Assembly: GCA_003194525.1 (NCBI GenBank)
Contig: NBIV01000229.1
Coordinates: 1-64,000, forward strand
Length of the DNA: 64,000 nucleotides
Direction of reading: 5' to 3'
Source of the DNA: Gracilariopsis chorda
Lineage: Eukaryota; Rhodophyta; Florideophyceae; Gracilariales; Gracilariaceae
Shown piece after piece: positions 45,368-58,500 of this stretch (positions within the stretch are counted from its first letter, which is position 1; each line of letters opens with the position of its first letter). Below the pieces are notes generated by a model. That model worked only from the letters and a program-made list of their open reading frames with translations. It was not told the DNA's origin and searched no databases. The translations under genes and the position numbers were made by a program.

Positions 45368-48300
45368 ATACGGGGTAGTGCAAAAACACTTCGCGCCTAC
45401 AGACCCCCCCATTTTCAATTCTGCAGGAGATTTGCAAAAGTATCGTCGGGAAGCCTCGCGTTGGGTTGAAACAATTCAAGCAGCGTCGCAACCAGGCTCC
45501 AATCGTCTCTACAAAACGGTCCATGCCACACTCGCAAGACAACTGTACGATTGTGGTCTTCCAAGAGAGTAAAAAGGTATCGTCGACAAAGCTCAGAGAA
45601 AGAACCTTATCAACTACAAGCAAGCAGAACAGATTGAGGCCATCAAGCAGATATTTAAACTAACCACAATTGACCCCCTGATAGCCGTTGTTACGCGTTT
45701 GATAACCTCATCCAATGACGTTACGTCTTGTTTTTGGTCTCGCTTGGAAGACTTGAACTCGTTTGCTTCGCGGTTTAGCCGCTGAGCACCTAATGCATGT
45801 TGAATGTTCTGCATCATCTCAATTTGGCGAGGTGCTTCCCATGACGCTCCTCATCAATGCTTTGCCCAGTGGCGAAACCCTGACCGACGCCAAGCTTCAG
45901 CTTGTAGCTTTAGCAGAAGCTCAAATAAAAGCCGAAGTTCAAAAAAAAATCTCTATCACAATGGAGTCACTTTCTCAAGGTTAAAGGTATTCAGTGATCC
46001 GAAACAAGTGCTTCAACGAAACGAAAACTGACCGCTATCTTCTGACAGTGCATCTATCGCTCGAAGCAAAGCTCAATGGCCCATATCACAAATTCCCAAT
46101 GTAATTGATGAGAATGCTCAACTAGAGAATTACTTCACTGAAAAGAAAGCATCCGTTGAAGAAGAAAGTGGAATATTTTGTACTGGTCTCCATTGACACA
46201 AACGAGCCACACGATGTCTGAAATCGATAACAAGGTACCATAACGGCTGCAACAGTGCGTTGAGCAGCGCCCTAATCAGGCCATGGCTGTATACCAGAAA
46301 AGCCTAAACCCTCAATCTGATGGGATGCGTCCCATGGGCTCGTCGTTTTATGGTCCCTTGTCTACAGAGAAACAAAACACTAGACCGACTGCAGTTGGAT
46401 TCAAAACGGAAGCCAGATGATCGAGGATTTTGCTGCAACTGTGGCTCAAAAAACAATCGCCGAGGATCAGAAGAATGTGAAAATCCTAGTTTCTACACGA
46501 AACGGCTTCGGTCTGAAAAGCAGAATCCTTCAGGACAGGAGAGGCCAAACCATACTGAACGCCGTGATTTTCGGTGGGGCTCAACCCCTTCCCAACTAGT
46601 CATCCTTAGCTGCAGGTAGTGAAGCCTACTCAGATTTAAGGCCTTCTAGGGATCTAAATCCGATCCTTGACCCAGGTTGTCCGAAGAGTGTGGGAGGAAT
46701 GGAATATATCTCTCAACTCTGCGCATCTCTGCGTATTGAGCTAGAACTGGAACCTTTAGATTTTGAACCATTTCTACATGGCTTTGGGGAATACTGTGCC
46801 AATGCGCTCCCGGCGTTCGCGATCTGGACACTAGACGGTAAAGACGAGCACGGAAAAGCTTTCTTTATTCCGTTCTATGTAGTAGTTGGTGATGGACATA
46901 TTCTACAAGGAAATGACTTAGTCTCTCGTTCAGATATTCTTGGCGATGCAAACCAATTGAGCATTCCGAAAGGGGTCGCTGGATCAACTGAAATCCTTCT
47001 CAGAGCATACTGCACTGGAAAAGATCTGTCAAAGCGTACCCGTCCTCTTCTTGTATCTGCCAGTATCAAGTCTATGAAACCCTTTTTTGCCCCAACTTTG
47101 AAAACGAAGGGCAGTATCATTGAAAATGAAGAACGTTTTGCCAAATGGTTTCATGTTTATACCCATATGCGTCCGAGGGAAATGAAGAACCTCTGTCGAC
47201 AAGAAAAACTTCTGACCAAAACTCTCGCAGCGCTTCTCGACGAAGTATATGACAAATGAACAAGTTGGAATTCAACTGGGTGGCCCCATGATTCTAGAAA
47301 AGTTTCATTCTCACGTGTTATGCAGAGCTTTAACGATCATTTCCAGGTTGAATTTATGTTTGTTGCAATGCTGGGAAATCTTCCCATCCAACACATGAAA
47401 GACGCAGCTACTGGCCTAATTGTGGCGTTACTGACGTTCTCTAGTTCAATGCTTGAAGCACGGAAATCCGTTTTCTTGCACTGCATCACAGTACACACGC
47501 CTCCAAGAGAACTTTCAGGAGATCTGGAGATCAACAATGACCAAATCCAACTCTTATGTGCAGAGAATCAAATCAAGTTCTCTGCACGTCCTGCGAAAAG
47601 ACAGAACAAAGTTCGTATTGTTGAATCTTCTCATGAGTCTGTACGCTATCTCATAGAGCGACTAGTAAAAGATCATGAATACGCAATATCTCGACTATAC
47701 TGGTCTCCTCAGATAATGAAATTGTTCCCATAGCTGCTTTTCTAAAGAGCATTCTCCAGTGCTTAAACTTAGTATTTGGTTTCGAGTTAGCTCGAGATAA
47801 TAGACCTTCAGTAATAGGGCTTTCTCAAATTTCAACGATCAAAGATATTATCTCGGCGCACACAGAGAAAAGCACACGGCAAGCCTTGCATCGTTTTCTG
47901 AAGTCTGGGGACATCAAAACATTATCTCGAACGTTGCTTTCGCCCGGAACTCCGGTTCTCTTCTTATGAAAAACTCAAAAAAACGTGGTGTTTGACTTGG
48001 CGGATACGTAACTGAGACCTACATCCATCTGTTCGCAGTCTCTTCTGGGCCCAATTCAGGCCGTAACATCTATGCTGCTGCGTACGAGGATCTGGGACTT
48101 GGACCGCTCAGTCCCTTTCTCAGAGATTTGACACTTCTAAAAATTAGTTTCCAAGAGCTGCCCTCCGAGACTACGGAAAGCGTTAACGCTGTCGTGGGAG
48201 AACCTATCCTTCAACCAATCCCAAAACCAATAGTAGTAACTACAGATCATCCATAATTGCACATTGATGATGTCTCGGAACATTGTTTCTCGGACTACGC

Positions 48301-50515
48301 CGTGCGCGATGATCATCCAGCTAGTATTTCATAGCAGTTCCGTCAACCCTGCAACGCTTTTTCTGAAGATATTGTTCTCTATGCATCTTCGAAGATGAAT
48401 CCACTACCTCTCAAGTCCACGTCCCAACCAATAATTCGAGAACTCCGCAATTCTTTAGGATCAGAGCCTTTATCCGAACACAAGCTCCAATGCGCACCGC
48501 GTTGGTTGCTAGATCATGCCATAGCCAACGAGAAAGAAGCTTACCGGAGAAATGAGGCGTATAAACCGGTCTCCGTTCGGTCTCTCTCTCCAAACGTGAA
48601 CCTCATCTCTTTGCATCATTTTTTTGTCATAAAACATAACGGGGAGAGCAAAGCTTTCAAATTTAAACGCCCGGCTCGTACCACATGGGAACAAGGACAA
48701 CGACAAAGACCAGTTGCGATGGGACTCGGCAAAAGCCCAATATTCTGCTATTAGACTGCTGCTCTCGATGGCAGTCCTGTTTCATTTTCAAATTGCCTCC
48801 ATTGAAATTAAGTCTGCTTTTCTGCATTCTGGCTCCATCAAACATGACAATTATATGAGACCCCCGAGACGTTGGGTAGGTACCTTTGAAAAAGTCTGGA
48901 AAAGACTCGTCCAAACGTATGGTCTCGTTGATTTTAGTGGCTTTTGGCAGCTTTGTGTGGAGGATTGGTTGTCGAAGCGTGGTTTTGTGACGATTCCGGG
49001 ACATCCTCAGCTGATTTTCTTATGGGAGAATCAGCAAGTTGTCTTAGTTCTGGCAAAAGTGGTAGACGATATGATATTGGCAGGACGCCATGAGGAACTG
49101 GTTCGGTTTCATGAATCTATATCTGCACAGTTCGAGGTCGGAAAATTCTTGCAAGGCCAGAACATGGTTTTCGATCGTCTTTTTATCACGCAATTGCCAG
49201 AATTCTCAGTAAGAGTATCCATGAAGAAGTTCCATGAAAAAAATGTTCCCCTTACTGTTCCTCGTCCAAGGAAAAAGAAAATCGATGACATCTGCACAGC
49301 TACGGAACTACGCGATTTTCAGAGTTCAACGGGTAAGCTCAACTTTCTTGGTCAAGGAGCACTCCCTCAAGCATCAGTCGTTGCAAGCAAGCTCCAGCAA
49401 CAGGTTTAGACCCTCAAGATGCACCACATGCGTCAGCTAAACAGCGCAACAAAGCAAATTAAGAGCCTTAACCTATTTTTCCTTTACAAGCCTTTGCCCA
49501 CTCCCGTTTCCTCTACCTCACAGATTCACTTTCTCAGTTTTAGTGACGCTGGTATCGGTACGGCATACTACGGAAAATCTGGATATATTTCTGGAATACT
49601 TGCTTATCAAAGCCCTAATTACATATATCATGTTATTGACTGGCATTCACCGAAGCAGATGCGTGTTTCGTGTTCTTCTGGAGGAGCGGAAATCATTGCA
49701 GCAGCATTTGCTGCACACCGATCTGTTTTTGTTTCGCAGACTCTTCTCTACTTCTGGTATGAGTCTGGTTTTGCGGAACAAATTCTGACAAGTCATTGTG
49801 TTGACTCTTTTGGTATTTACTCTAGAATCTCTTCGTTGCATGAACAGAGAGAATACCACCTATGACCTACTGTTTCAAGACGTCAAGATTATTTTGAGTC
49901 AGGGGAACTACACGAAATGTGCTGGCTTCTTGGTTCATCAAATATCACGGATGCCTTAAAGAAGATCAATCCGCACTCGTTTCGTTTATTAAACCGAATA
50001 ATGAACGATGGAACACTGCCCAAAAAAGTTGCAGCGCATCTGGAGCAACAATAGCTGTCGAATTATACTATATACGTCTTCTATGCTTGTTCTTTATCTG
50101 GAGTACGCTATTGAAACCCAAAAAGGAAGAAGAGTTTGCTCCAGGTTATGCGTAAGACAAGAGATCGACCCCCACTGTGCGGTTCTCGCCATTTCAGTAC
50201 ATTTTGTTACCATTACGAAGGCAGAGAATTACAGCCGAACTGGACATCTCTGCCTGCACAAGTAAGTAGGCCTTCAATACACCTTCTGGTGGTCAGCATT
50301 CGTAACAGATATACAAGACGGACGCTATTTTCACGTCAGTACTTCATGACTTAATGGTCTCATTTCGTCGAGCACCTGGTTGGTCTTGAACCCATTCCTT
50401 TTTTCTCAATTAACCAGAGTGTTACCAATCTGCTACGCTCACTTCTCTTTCTTATCTATGCTAAACCTCTAGAGGTATATATTTTGCTTTGGCTGTTCAT
50501 CGCCAACTGGGAGGG

Positions 50516-50725
50516 TGTTGCACTGCTGACGTAAGCTCAACTACATACGCTTACATGACTTCGTGCAGCGTCCGCTGCTCCGAGGATGAGCTAAAATAAA
50601 CTCCTGAGTCGCGGTTGGTACTGCCTCCCTAGTGCACGAGACAGTGACGAAGAAGGAATTCTCACTGCGTTTTCTCCATTTTGAACGGACCCTGTGCGCT
50701 GCGCAAAATGTCCGCACAACCAATA
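50516..50725 (+). repeat. 3' LTR of the copia fossil
   Basis: 210 bp, TGTTGCACTGCTGACG to ACCAATA, preceded by CTGGGAGGG. Confidence 0.85.
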
Positions 50726-50783
50726 CTTCCCGCCACTTGCAACGGCGCTCTTTCTGGGGATAGTTCTCCCATTCTTATCCGCT

Positions 50784-51590
50784 GTGGTTGTAGATGACCT
50801 CCTTCAATGCGGAACCGATCAATTCCTGCAACAGGCAAAGCTCACCGTTCAAAAGTTTGAATGAAAGGACTTAGAATTTTCCGCTTTATTCGCTGGCATC
50901 AAAAAATGCACAACCAATAACGGATTTGTTCTAAGTCAGGAACATTCTGCCAAACGATTGCGAATTCTTCCAAAAGATTGCATCTTCTCTGAATTCCGTT
51001 CATTGAGATATAAACTTGCTTGGTTGACCCATACGCGACCAGATATTTGCTGTGCTGTGAACATAGCTGCTCAAATTACGGAACAATCTTTTTCAAAGGA
51101 AGATGTGAAAAACAACAACAAAGTCGTAACAAATATTCAGCAAAGTCAAAATGTGAGTCTGAAATATGTTAAACTTGATTTCAATTCACTTCGCCTCAAG
51201 TTAAACTCTGATTTATCATTTGCCAACAATGCAGACAACTCATATCAGATCGAAATCATTAATATTCTTCTGAAAAAGTTCGACAACTGCCATATTCTTC
51301 ATTTTTCATGTCACAAAAGTCGGCGTGTAACGGATCGGTCGCCGTTCTATGCTGTGAACTCTTAAGAGCATCTGGAGCACTACTATCACATCTCTAGCTA
51401 CCACAGACTGCACGGTCATCCCCCTTCACCCTCATTCAGTCCGCGCTCAACAGCACACCAACTTGCAGGCTAAACTGAAAGTGTCCACTTTGGTTTTTTA
51501 CTGGGCTCTGGCGCAAGTTCATATTATCTGCAATAATCAACGATCATAACATCACATCAAAAAGGTAGACTGCCTCACCAAAGAAAAGCA
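50784..51590 (+). mobile_element. Second copia relic (reverse transcriptase to RNase H)
   Basis: Fossil fragment starting with a VDDLLQCGTD active-site-like block, then FSEFRSLRYKLAWLTHTRPD, typical of the end of copia reverse transcriptase. It begins just beyond the 3' LTR of the element at 45144-50725 but is a different, diverged element. Broken and without LTRs. Confidence 0.65.
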
Positions 51591-52500
51591 AGACGCCCTT
51601 CTGAACATTAAGAAGCTACAAAAACCTTTCAAGACAATTCACCGAGATTGTGCCAATTGTGCAAGGAAACAACGCAATGCGGCCGCTGAGTCACACAATC
51701 GGGAAAACGGAAGGCAAGCCGTCAACTTCGGCGAGGGTTATAACTTCCTTCGTGGCGTACTGCGGAAGAACGCCGGATCAAAGATGAACTTGAAGTGGTC
51801 CGCAATGTTCCGCGTTACAATATGCTGAGATAATTTCATCTTTGAAGTCCAAAAATTGTTTACTGGAGAGAAAGACTAGTTACTAGGCCGACGTTTGACG
51901 TTCTTCTGCAACAAAGACTTTGAAATAACACGGGAAATTTAATACCACTTAGCGCATCAAACAAAGGAACTAATGACCTACGAAGAACTAAAGGATATTC
52001 GAAGAAGTGCAGGCATGATACAGTTTCTCGTGAAGTGGAAAGGCTTCCGCGACGAAGAAAAAGACAAGGTGGCGTACAAATGTCTTGAGCACGACGTTCC
52101 TGTACTGCTGAAAGAGTATATCGAAGATCTACAAGTGTCCGAAACCAGCGACACATTGCTCACAACAGCAATATACAATAACCTAACTCTTTGTTCGACT
52201 ATGGTGGACTGTCAATGGATCGAGCAATTGTCCAAATAGGAACGAGGCGTTTTCAAAAGAAGAACAGGACACGAGGTGGAGCGGTCCAAATTGCTCGGTT
52301 AACAGCGCGACGCACATGCAAAAAGCCGTAGTTAGCTTCCATCAGGAAGGTTTGCAGTAGAAAATAAAAATGCAACCTCCGGAGGCAGAGCTCTGAAGGG
52401 AGGAGGCAGCCTCAGTAGGACTTCTGAGGTCTTTTGTGCCTGTTCATTATCTCCGGTTAGACTGCAACACGGTCGACACTCACTGCGTAGTGTAATGTTG
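51590..52500 (+). mobile_element. Ty3/gypsy relic (integrase tail, chromodomain, LTR remnant)
   Basis: Integrase tail with NFGEGYNFLRGVLRKNAGSK, a chromodomain with MIQFLVKWKGFRDEEKD, then a stretch (about 52295-52500) with TTTTGTGCCTG and GGTCGAC that resembles the LTR of the element at 55186-60612. Same clade as that element but more decayed. Broken. Confidence 0.6.
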
Positions 52501-52619
52501 GTGTACCTTAAGTTTTGGACAGGTGCGTCACGTTAAATACAACGTGATTTTACAATTAAATATGGAGAAATCAACAAAAGCCCCACAGACTGGGCGTTAT
52601 CATCACAAGTCAAGAATAA

Positions 52620-53150
52620 TTGAATCCATAGCTCGTAGTGAACTGGGTTTCAGACTTCGAGCATTGAAGCAGATGGCAGGGTAGGGTCTGCAAGGTACAA
52701 GCGCGGTAACAACAAAGGTTAAAATCTTCTTTAGCAAGCGCGAGAATGGAAAGAACAGGTCCTTTGCGCGCAATCTCCGAAGCACAAATCTCTGCATCCC
52801 ATGACCTCAACGTTCACCTCTAATTCAGGAGCCAAGACCATTCCTTTTTCTTAACCCAATCAGATAAGAGAGCTTGTCTAATCTCAATCTCCCAACAGAT
52901 TCGCTTTATCACAACCAGCGTAGGAACATTGAAGCTGTAGGTCGTCGTGAACGTGGCTTCAGACTCTAAGCAAGAAATCAGATGGCAGCGTAGGTTCTAC
53001 AAAGTACAAGGGTGGTAGCAAAAAATAGTAAACTCTTCTTCAACAAGCGCAATTCAAGGGCGAAGGCCATTCCCTTTCCTTAATCCAATCATAGAGAAGT
53101 GCTTGACGTAATCTCAATCTCCCAACAAATTCAATACCAGTCGCATCCTA
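52620..53150 (+). repeat. Diverged tandem duplication in the pogo-like transposon
   Basis: Blocks recur in order. CGTAGTGAACTGGGTTTCAG near 52635 returns as CGTCGTGAACGTGGCTTCAG near 52945. CTTTAGCAAGCGC near 52730 returns near 53040. ATCTCAATCTCCCAACA near 52890 returns near 53112. The second unit is about 75 bp shorter. The duplicated part covers the region that would encode the DNA-binding N terminus. Confidence 0.65.
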
Positions 53151-53328
53151 GACTAAAACATCCTTTCTTTCAGGATATAAAGTCCTGTTCGTTTTCATCA
53201 CCACCAGCTTTGTTGGATGTATCCAGTCCACAACGGTTCCATCCATTATGGCCCCAGTGTGCCGAAATTAGTTCTATATGCTCGGTAGCAACCGTATTGA
53301 GCGCTACATCTCACGTGGTATCTAATTG

Positions 53329-54345
53329 ATTGATGGAGGGTATTCCTTCCGCGAAGCCACAGAGGAAGTTCACTTGTCCCCATCAGCACTACATTACCAC
53401 TACCATCGACAATCGAAAGAAACAAAGCAGAGAGAGGCTTCCAGGACATGCCTAACAGCATCCGAGGAGAAACACGTCGTAGATATTCTCCTGGAGTGCG
53501 CCAACCGTGGTAATCCTCTGTGTTGGCAAGATTTGATGGATATCGTAGAGATGCTCGTGAAGAAATTTACCCCTTGGCGCAAAGAATCTCTCTTGTTTCG
53601 CAACGACAGGCCCCGAAGGTGCTTTTGTAAGCTCTTTGAAGTCCGTCATAACGATAGAATCATATTTCGCAAGCCTTCTCGACAGGACACTAAGCGATTT
53701 GAAGCCACGAATGCGAAATTACTGGTTGCCCACATGAGCAAATTCAAGAATATAATCGAGTTCCACAAAATTCTCTCTTCCCACATTGCAAACGTACACG
53801 TAACTGGATTCTCGCCGAGCTCTGAGCGGAAGTATGGAAACCAGAAAAAAGTTCTGGCTCAGAAAAGAGTTAGACGAATGTTGCCGAATCCAGGCTTTGA
53901 GAATGTCAATCGAATCACCTTTCTAGCCGCCGCATTCGCAAACGATGATCTCGGTCCTCCAATGTTTGTCTTCCATGGAACGCAACTTTTTATAAGAAGA
54001 ATAAGTAGAAGTGGAGGAAATGAGAAGTGTAGTGAATGTATAAGCGAGTTGTTGCCACACGAGTCGCTTGTGACGGCACGAAAAGACATCGCCTCAGTTG
54101 ACCGTGCGAACTTCATGAAGTGCGCTGCACTTCTTCTGAAGCAAACAGAAGAGAAGAAAAGCACTGGTAAGATTCTTCTGATCTATGATGGGTATCGTAG
54201 TCACCCAGACATTCCAATCTTGGAAATGCTCGCCAAATCAAACGTTATAGCCTATGTTCTCCCAGCTAACACGAGTGGCACAACGCAGCCTCTTGACATA
54301 GCCATATTTCAGTCGCTGAAGTATCACTATCGTGCACTTCTGTAG
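53329..54345 (+). pseudogene. pogo-type DDE transposase, inactivated
   Basis: The longest open part is 339 codons, but it begins after a TAA and has no ATG at its start. A helix-turn-helix region (REATEEVHLSPSALHYHYHR) is followed by the DDE_1 core: NVHVTGFSPSSERKYG, NRITFLAAAFANDDLGPPMF, ILLIYDGYRSHPD and TTQPLDIAIFQSL. The first catalytic aspartate, expected in NVDETG, is histidine. The second (YDGYRSH) and third (QPLD) are kept. A C-terminal piece continues at 54526-54873 in another frame. The upstream part (from the ATG at 52563) is full of stops. Confidence 0.85.
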
Positions 54346-55185
54346 AACGTCTACCGATCTTGATGCGGGGCACAAAAGCCAATAAACGATTATGATATGT
54401 CCTAAATCATTTCAAAAGCATATACTCTCAGCGTATTTTATTCCAATATCAACTCTGAGTTCTCGAGGTGCGGAATATATCCGTTCGATGACTCTGGTCT
54501 CTTCTCCTAAACTCGCCTTTATAGTTTGGAGGAACCCTATTGCCTTGCCAGTGTGGAAGAAATGGTATATATGATGGATAAGGAACACGATCGGTCAATT
54601 GAAGATGTTATTAACCATGTCCATGTCCATTCGTCCGGTTTTCTTGACACTACATATGGTGTTGTACGTATATCTGATACGGCATTGGGCTTGTTGAAAT
54701 TGCGGGACTTAGGAAAGAAGCAGCAGAGGAATGTGAAGGATGTGAAAGGGGTGGAGGAAGCGCAAATGGTTGCTGTAGAGAAAGAGAAGCGGAGGCTCGC
54801 CAGGTTGGAGTTTGATCATTTGGCTGAAGTTCGCCGGGTCACTCGATATGGTGACGGTTACCAAGCGCCTTGACCTCTTTCGGTTTGCAGAGCAATTGCG
54901 AAGTCAAATGCCGCAAAGCGGCACTCGATGGGAACCTGAGATCTGCCATGAAGTGGAAGCGAAAGCGGTAAAGCGGTTTGTGCGAAGTGACTGATTATTA
55001 AGCAGTGAAAGCGTTTGGTGACTGTTATTTTTTTTATTATGCCTATGAGTGCTTTGGTTGTGTGTCTTTCAAGAAGATAAGGGACAAAACTGCAATTATC
55101 TGTCTTTGTGTTCAACTTGAACAAGGGTTGGACTACTTCTGCACAAGTGATGAGGTTTCTTTATCGTAGTGGAACATTTGAAACT

Positions 55186-55550
55186 TGTTAACGGAGTTAT
55201 GTGCTGGCGCGTGTGTGGGAACCCTATAGGTGGTAGCAAAAGAACTGATCATTATTGTTGGGTAGGTACCCATCATATTAGTCTACCCACACCTCTTTTT
55301 CGTAAGTTGCAGTCTGCTCATTGCGCTAGAATCCAAACGTAGTTAGTCAGCGCAACCCAAAAAGAAAACAGCCTCTTTGGGGAACCCGCCAGAAGAAGGC
55401 AAACTAAAAACCCGACTCCAGTTCCATCTCTGGGGAGTCGGGGGCATCCTTGGGAGAACTACCAAATTCCTTGTGCCTACTCTTTTCTCTAGTCCTGACG
55501 CCGCTACATCGCATCGACAGAAAGTGCTATATCTACAGTTCTGATCAACA
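55186..55550 (+). repeat. 5' LTR of the second-family chromovirus
   Basis: 365 bp, TGTTAACGGAGTTATG to GATCAACA. Confidence 0.9.
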
Positions 55551-58500
55551 AAGCGCTTTGATAGATTTCGAAGAGTACCAGGACGTAATTTGAGCACAAT
55601 TTCGTCGTACAGCATAGTCAATACAATTCATGTCCCGACTCTGGAAGGGGCATCACTGCCGGAACTAATCAAATTTGAAGTTGAGTTTTCAACCTACTCC
55701 GAACGGGTAGAGGATGTCAGTAGCCGGCGTACCCCAAACCAGCGCATCAAGCCAGCATCCATTCGCCAGTGTATGAAACCGGGATTGCTGCACAGCCTGT
55801 GTATACTGGGACGTATCGAAAGATATACATCTGCAGAAGAGGCTACTGACGAAGCGGTAAAGGCTTCGTTAGACTCGCGCCTGTCATTTACTGTCGGTGG
55901 TATAAGCGATCGTGTGGAGGAAGCGTTGTCTATGGTTAAGTATAAACAGATGCCACGGGACCCATCCGGAGCCGCTGAGAACCTCGTACTGGAGACTATC
56001 GCCGCATTGGACGAGTAAAACGCCTCAAGCATTATCACCGACAACGACCAGTGTAAGGAGCTCATCGCTAAGCTCGTTCGAAAGCTGAAGCCGCCGGAAC
56101 TCAGCCAAATCGTAACTGACCAGATGCGTCTTTGGAAGGAAGAACAGAAGAGAGACCTCAAGTTTTTCATCAACACGATCTATACACTGGTGGCACAAGT
56201 ACATGTGGTACAGTGCGCCAGTCAAAAGCTCAAGCGCAAGTTTTGGCAGAAACGAGACACCGCAGAGCAAGGCGGAAAGTCTGAAGAGCCGGACCGGAAG
56301 AAATCGAGGCGAGGAGCGCGGACGCGGAACAAGGAAACCGAGGGCAAGAAAGTTCAAGAGAAGAACTCTATCGAGATGTTCGAAGCATGAGAGTGGGACA
56401 AACCCGGTTTGAACACCCAGGAATGTTCAGGCATACATCTGATCAGCAAATGCCCCGTCACGACGAAGGAAAAGCGGAAAGAGCTTCTCGACAGACACTT
56501 CAGAAGAATGAAGGGAAGTAAGGGACGCGCAAAGGCCGCTGTACTGTGATCCACACCTGAATCAGTCCCAAAGGCCGACGAAGGAAGGTACAGAATTCGA
56601 CTTCATGACATTGAGACTGTAGCTCTGGGAGATTCCGTCGCAGACTATTCCACAATTCCTTCCGATTTCTTCGAAACCATGCGTTTGAAGGATCCTGATA
56701 TCCAGACAGAAGACCTCGAGACCCCCATGAGACTCGACACCGCGTTAAAGGCAGATGAATCACGCCTGTCCGCGACTGCTTCATGGAAAGTAACCCTCAA
56801 CCTCACGATTCTTCTCCCACATACGGGACTGCCAGTACGCATCCGGGGAGTACAGTTCCTGGTTGTAGACACGGAAATGCCCGAGATTCTTCTCGAAAGA
56901 CCGCTCCTCAAGGCCTTGGGTTTCGATTTCAACGAGCACCTACAGCGCGTAGCACCGCTCATCGACGGACAGTCGGCAGTGGAACTGCAAGAGGGAAAGT
57001 GTAAACTTTCTCCAGCTAGCTACCGCGGCCTGAGCTACACGGACACTGATGAGGACCCAATCGAACTCCTGGAATGCCTCCAAGCTGGATTCGGAACCGA
57101 CACTGCAGCCAAGATCGACGAAGCAATAAGGTCTGCATTGCAAGACGCGAAGGACAACGGCATGTCCACCGCAGGCTCGGAGAAGTTGCGAGACATTTTG
57201 GAAAGAAACAAGAGTTGGTTCGGAATCAAGCTTGGACCACACCCACCTGCCAACATGCGCCCTCTTTCGGTCAGGCTCGCACCAAATGCAAAGCCATACC
57301 GCACCCCACAGCGCCGCTACTCTCCTTTGCAAAGAGTGTTCATCAAACACACCATCTAAGAGCTAGAGAAAATTTGCGCTGTGTACAATAACGACCAAGC
57401 GAGTTGGGCATCTCCCGCACTGGCAGTTCCGAAACCCGGCACGGACAAACTGCGTTTCACTGTCGACCTCCGTGGAACCAATGTGCGAACACTGCCGCTT
57501 CAGTCTGCAATGCCCCATCTGGAATCGATGCTGCAGGACTGTGGAGGAAGCAAGTGCTTCGCTAACATCGACTTTACGCACGGGTAGTGGCATATCTGGA
57601 CAAGGTATCTCAAGAGGTCATGTCGATACAGACATCACTCCGAATCTACTCCCCAACCAGGACTCTCCAGGGAGGTACGGACTCTGGAAACCACATTGAA
57701 TCTGTAACACGGGAAAAGTTGGAGGGCCGTGTTCAACGTATGCTCCAGTGGCTAGACGACTTCCTCATTGACGCTAAGAATGGAGACCAGTTGTTAGCTG
57801 AGATAGCAGCATTCCTAGATGTGCGCACAGAAGTGGGATTCAAAGTGAATCCAACGAAGTCCTGTTTCTTTACAAAAAAAGTGAAGTTCTGCGGTAGGAT
57901 CATTTCAGCGGAAGGAGTCCAATTTCACCCGAGGAACTTTGAGGTTTTATTGGCGATGAAAGCGCCGACAACTGGAGACCAGCTGCAACAACTTTTATGC
58001 GCCACGAAATGGATGAGGACATCCATTCCAGATTACGCAGGGCTGGTCGAGCCTCTACACAAGCTGCATGAAGTCGCACGTAAGAAGGCTGGGAAACGAA
58101 CCAAGAAGGCGATAAAGAAAATGCAGCTCGACTGGACCGCCGAGCACTCAAAAGCATTCGATCTGGTTAAGAAGCAACTGGCCGCAGCAACGAAACTATC
58201 ACTTACGAAGGACGGATCCAGACTCTGCCTTTTCACAAATGCCTCAGAAACGCACTGGGCAGGAATTCTAACCCAGTCTCAGCAGGGGGAGGAGGAAAAG
58301 AACTCGAAGACCAAATTCTCGAACCACTCTGCTTCTTATCTGGCGCCTTCAGTGGATCCTCTGAGAGATGGAGTGTACCCGAGAAGGAAGGATTCGCGCT
58401 TGTAGAATCCATGTGCAGGCTAGATTACCTTACCGTAAGAAGGACCGTTTTCGTATATACCGACCACGTAAACCTGGTGTATATCTACGATCCGTACGGT

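Larger units (their letters stand above)
45144..50725 (+). mobile_element. Ty1/copia fossil with both LTRs
   Basis: LTRs at 45144-45355 and 50516-50725, starting TGTTGCACT. A primer site lies directly after the 5' LTR and a purine tract (GGGAGGG) directly before the 3' LTR. Parts in copia order: gag (about 45370-46000), protease region (about 46650-46950), integrase (about 47020-47740), reverse transcriptase (about 48570-49350) and RNase H (about 49480-49950). Integrase before reverse transcriptase makes it copia. It is broken in many places. The LTRs differ at about one base in six by eye, so it is old. No target duplication is evident. Confidence 0.9.
52563..55000 (+). mobile_element. Dead pogo-like DNA transposon
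   Basis: A transposase relic of the DDE_1 (pogo/Tigger) type with a duplicated 5' part and a C-terminal region running to about 55000. Terminal inverted repeats were not found. The right flank is interrupted by the chromovirus at 55186, so the true end may lie on the far side of it. Confidence 0.65.
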
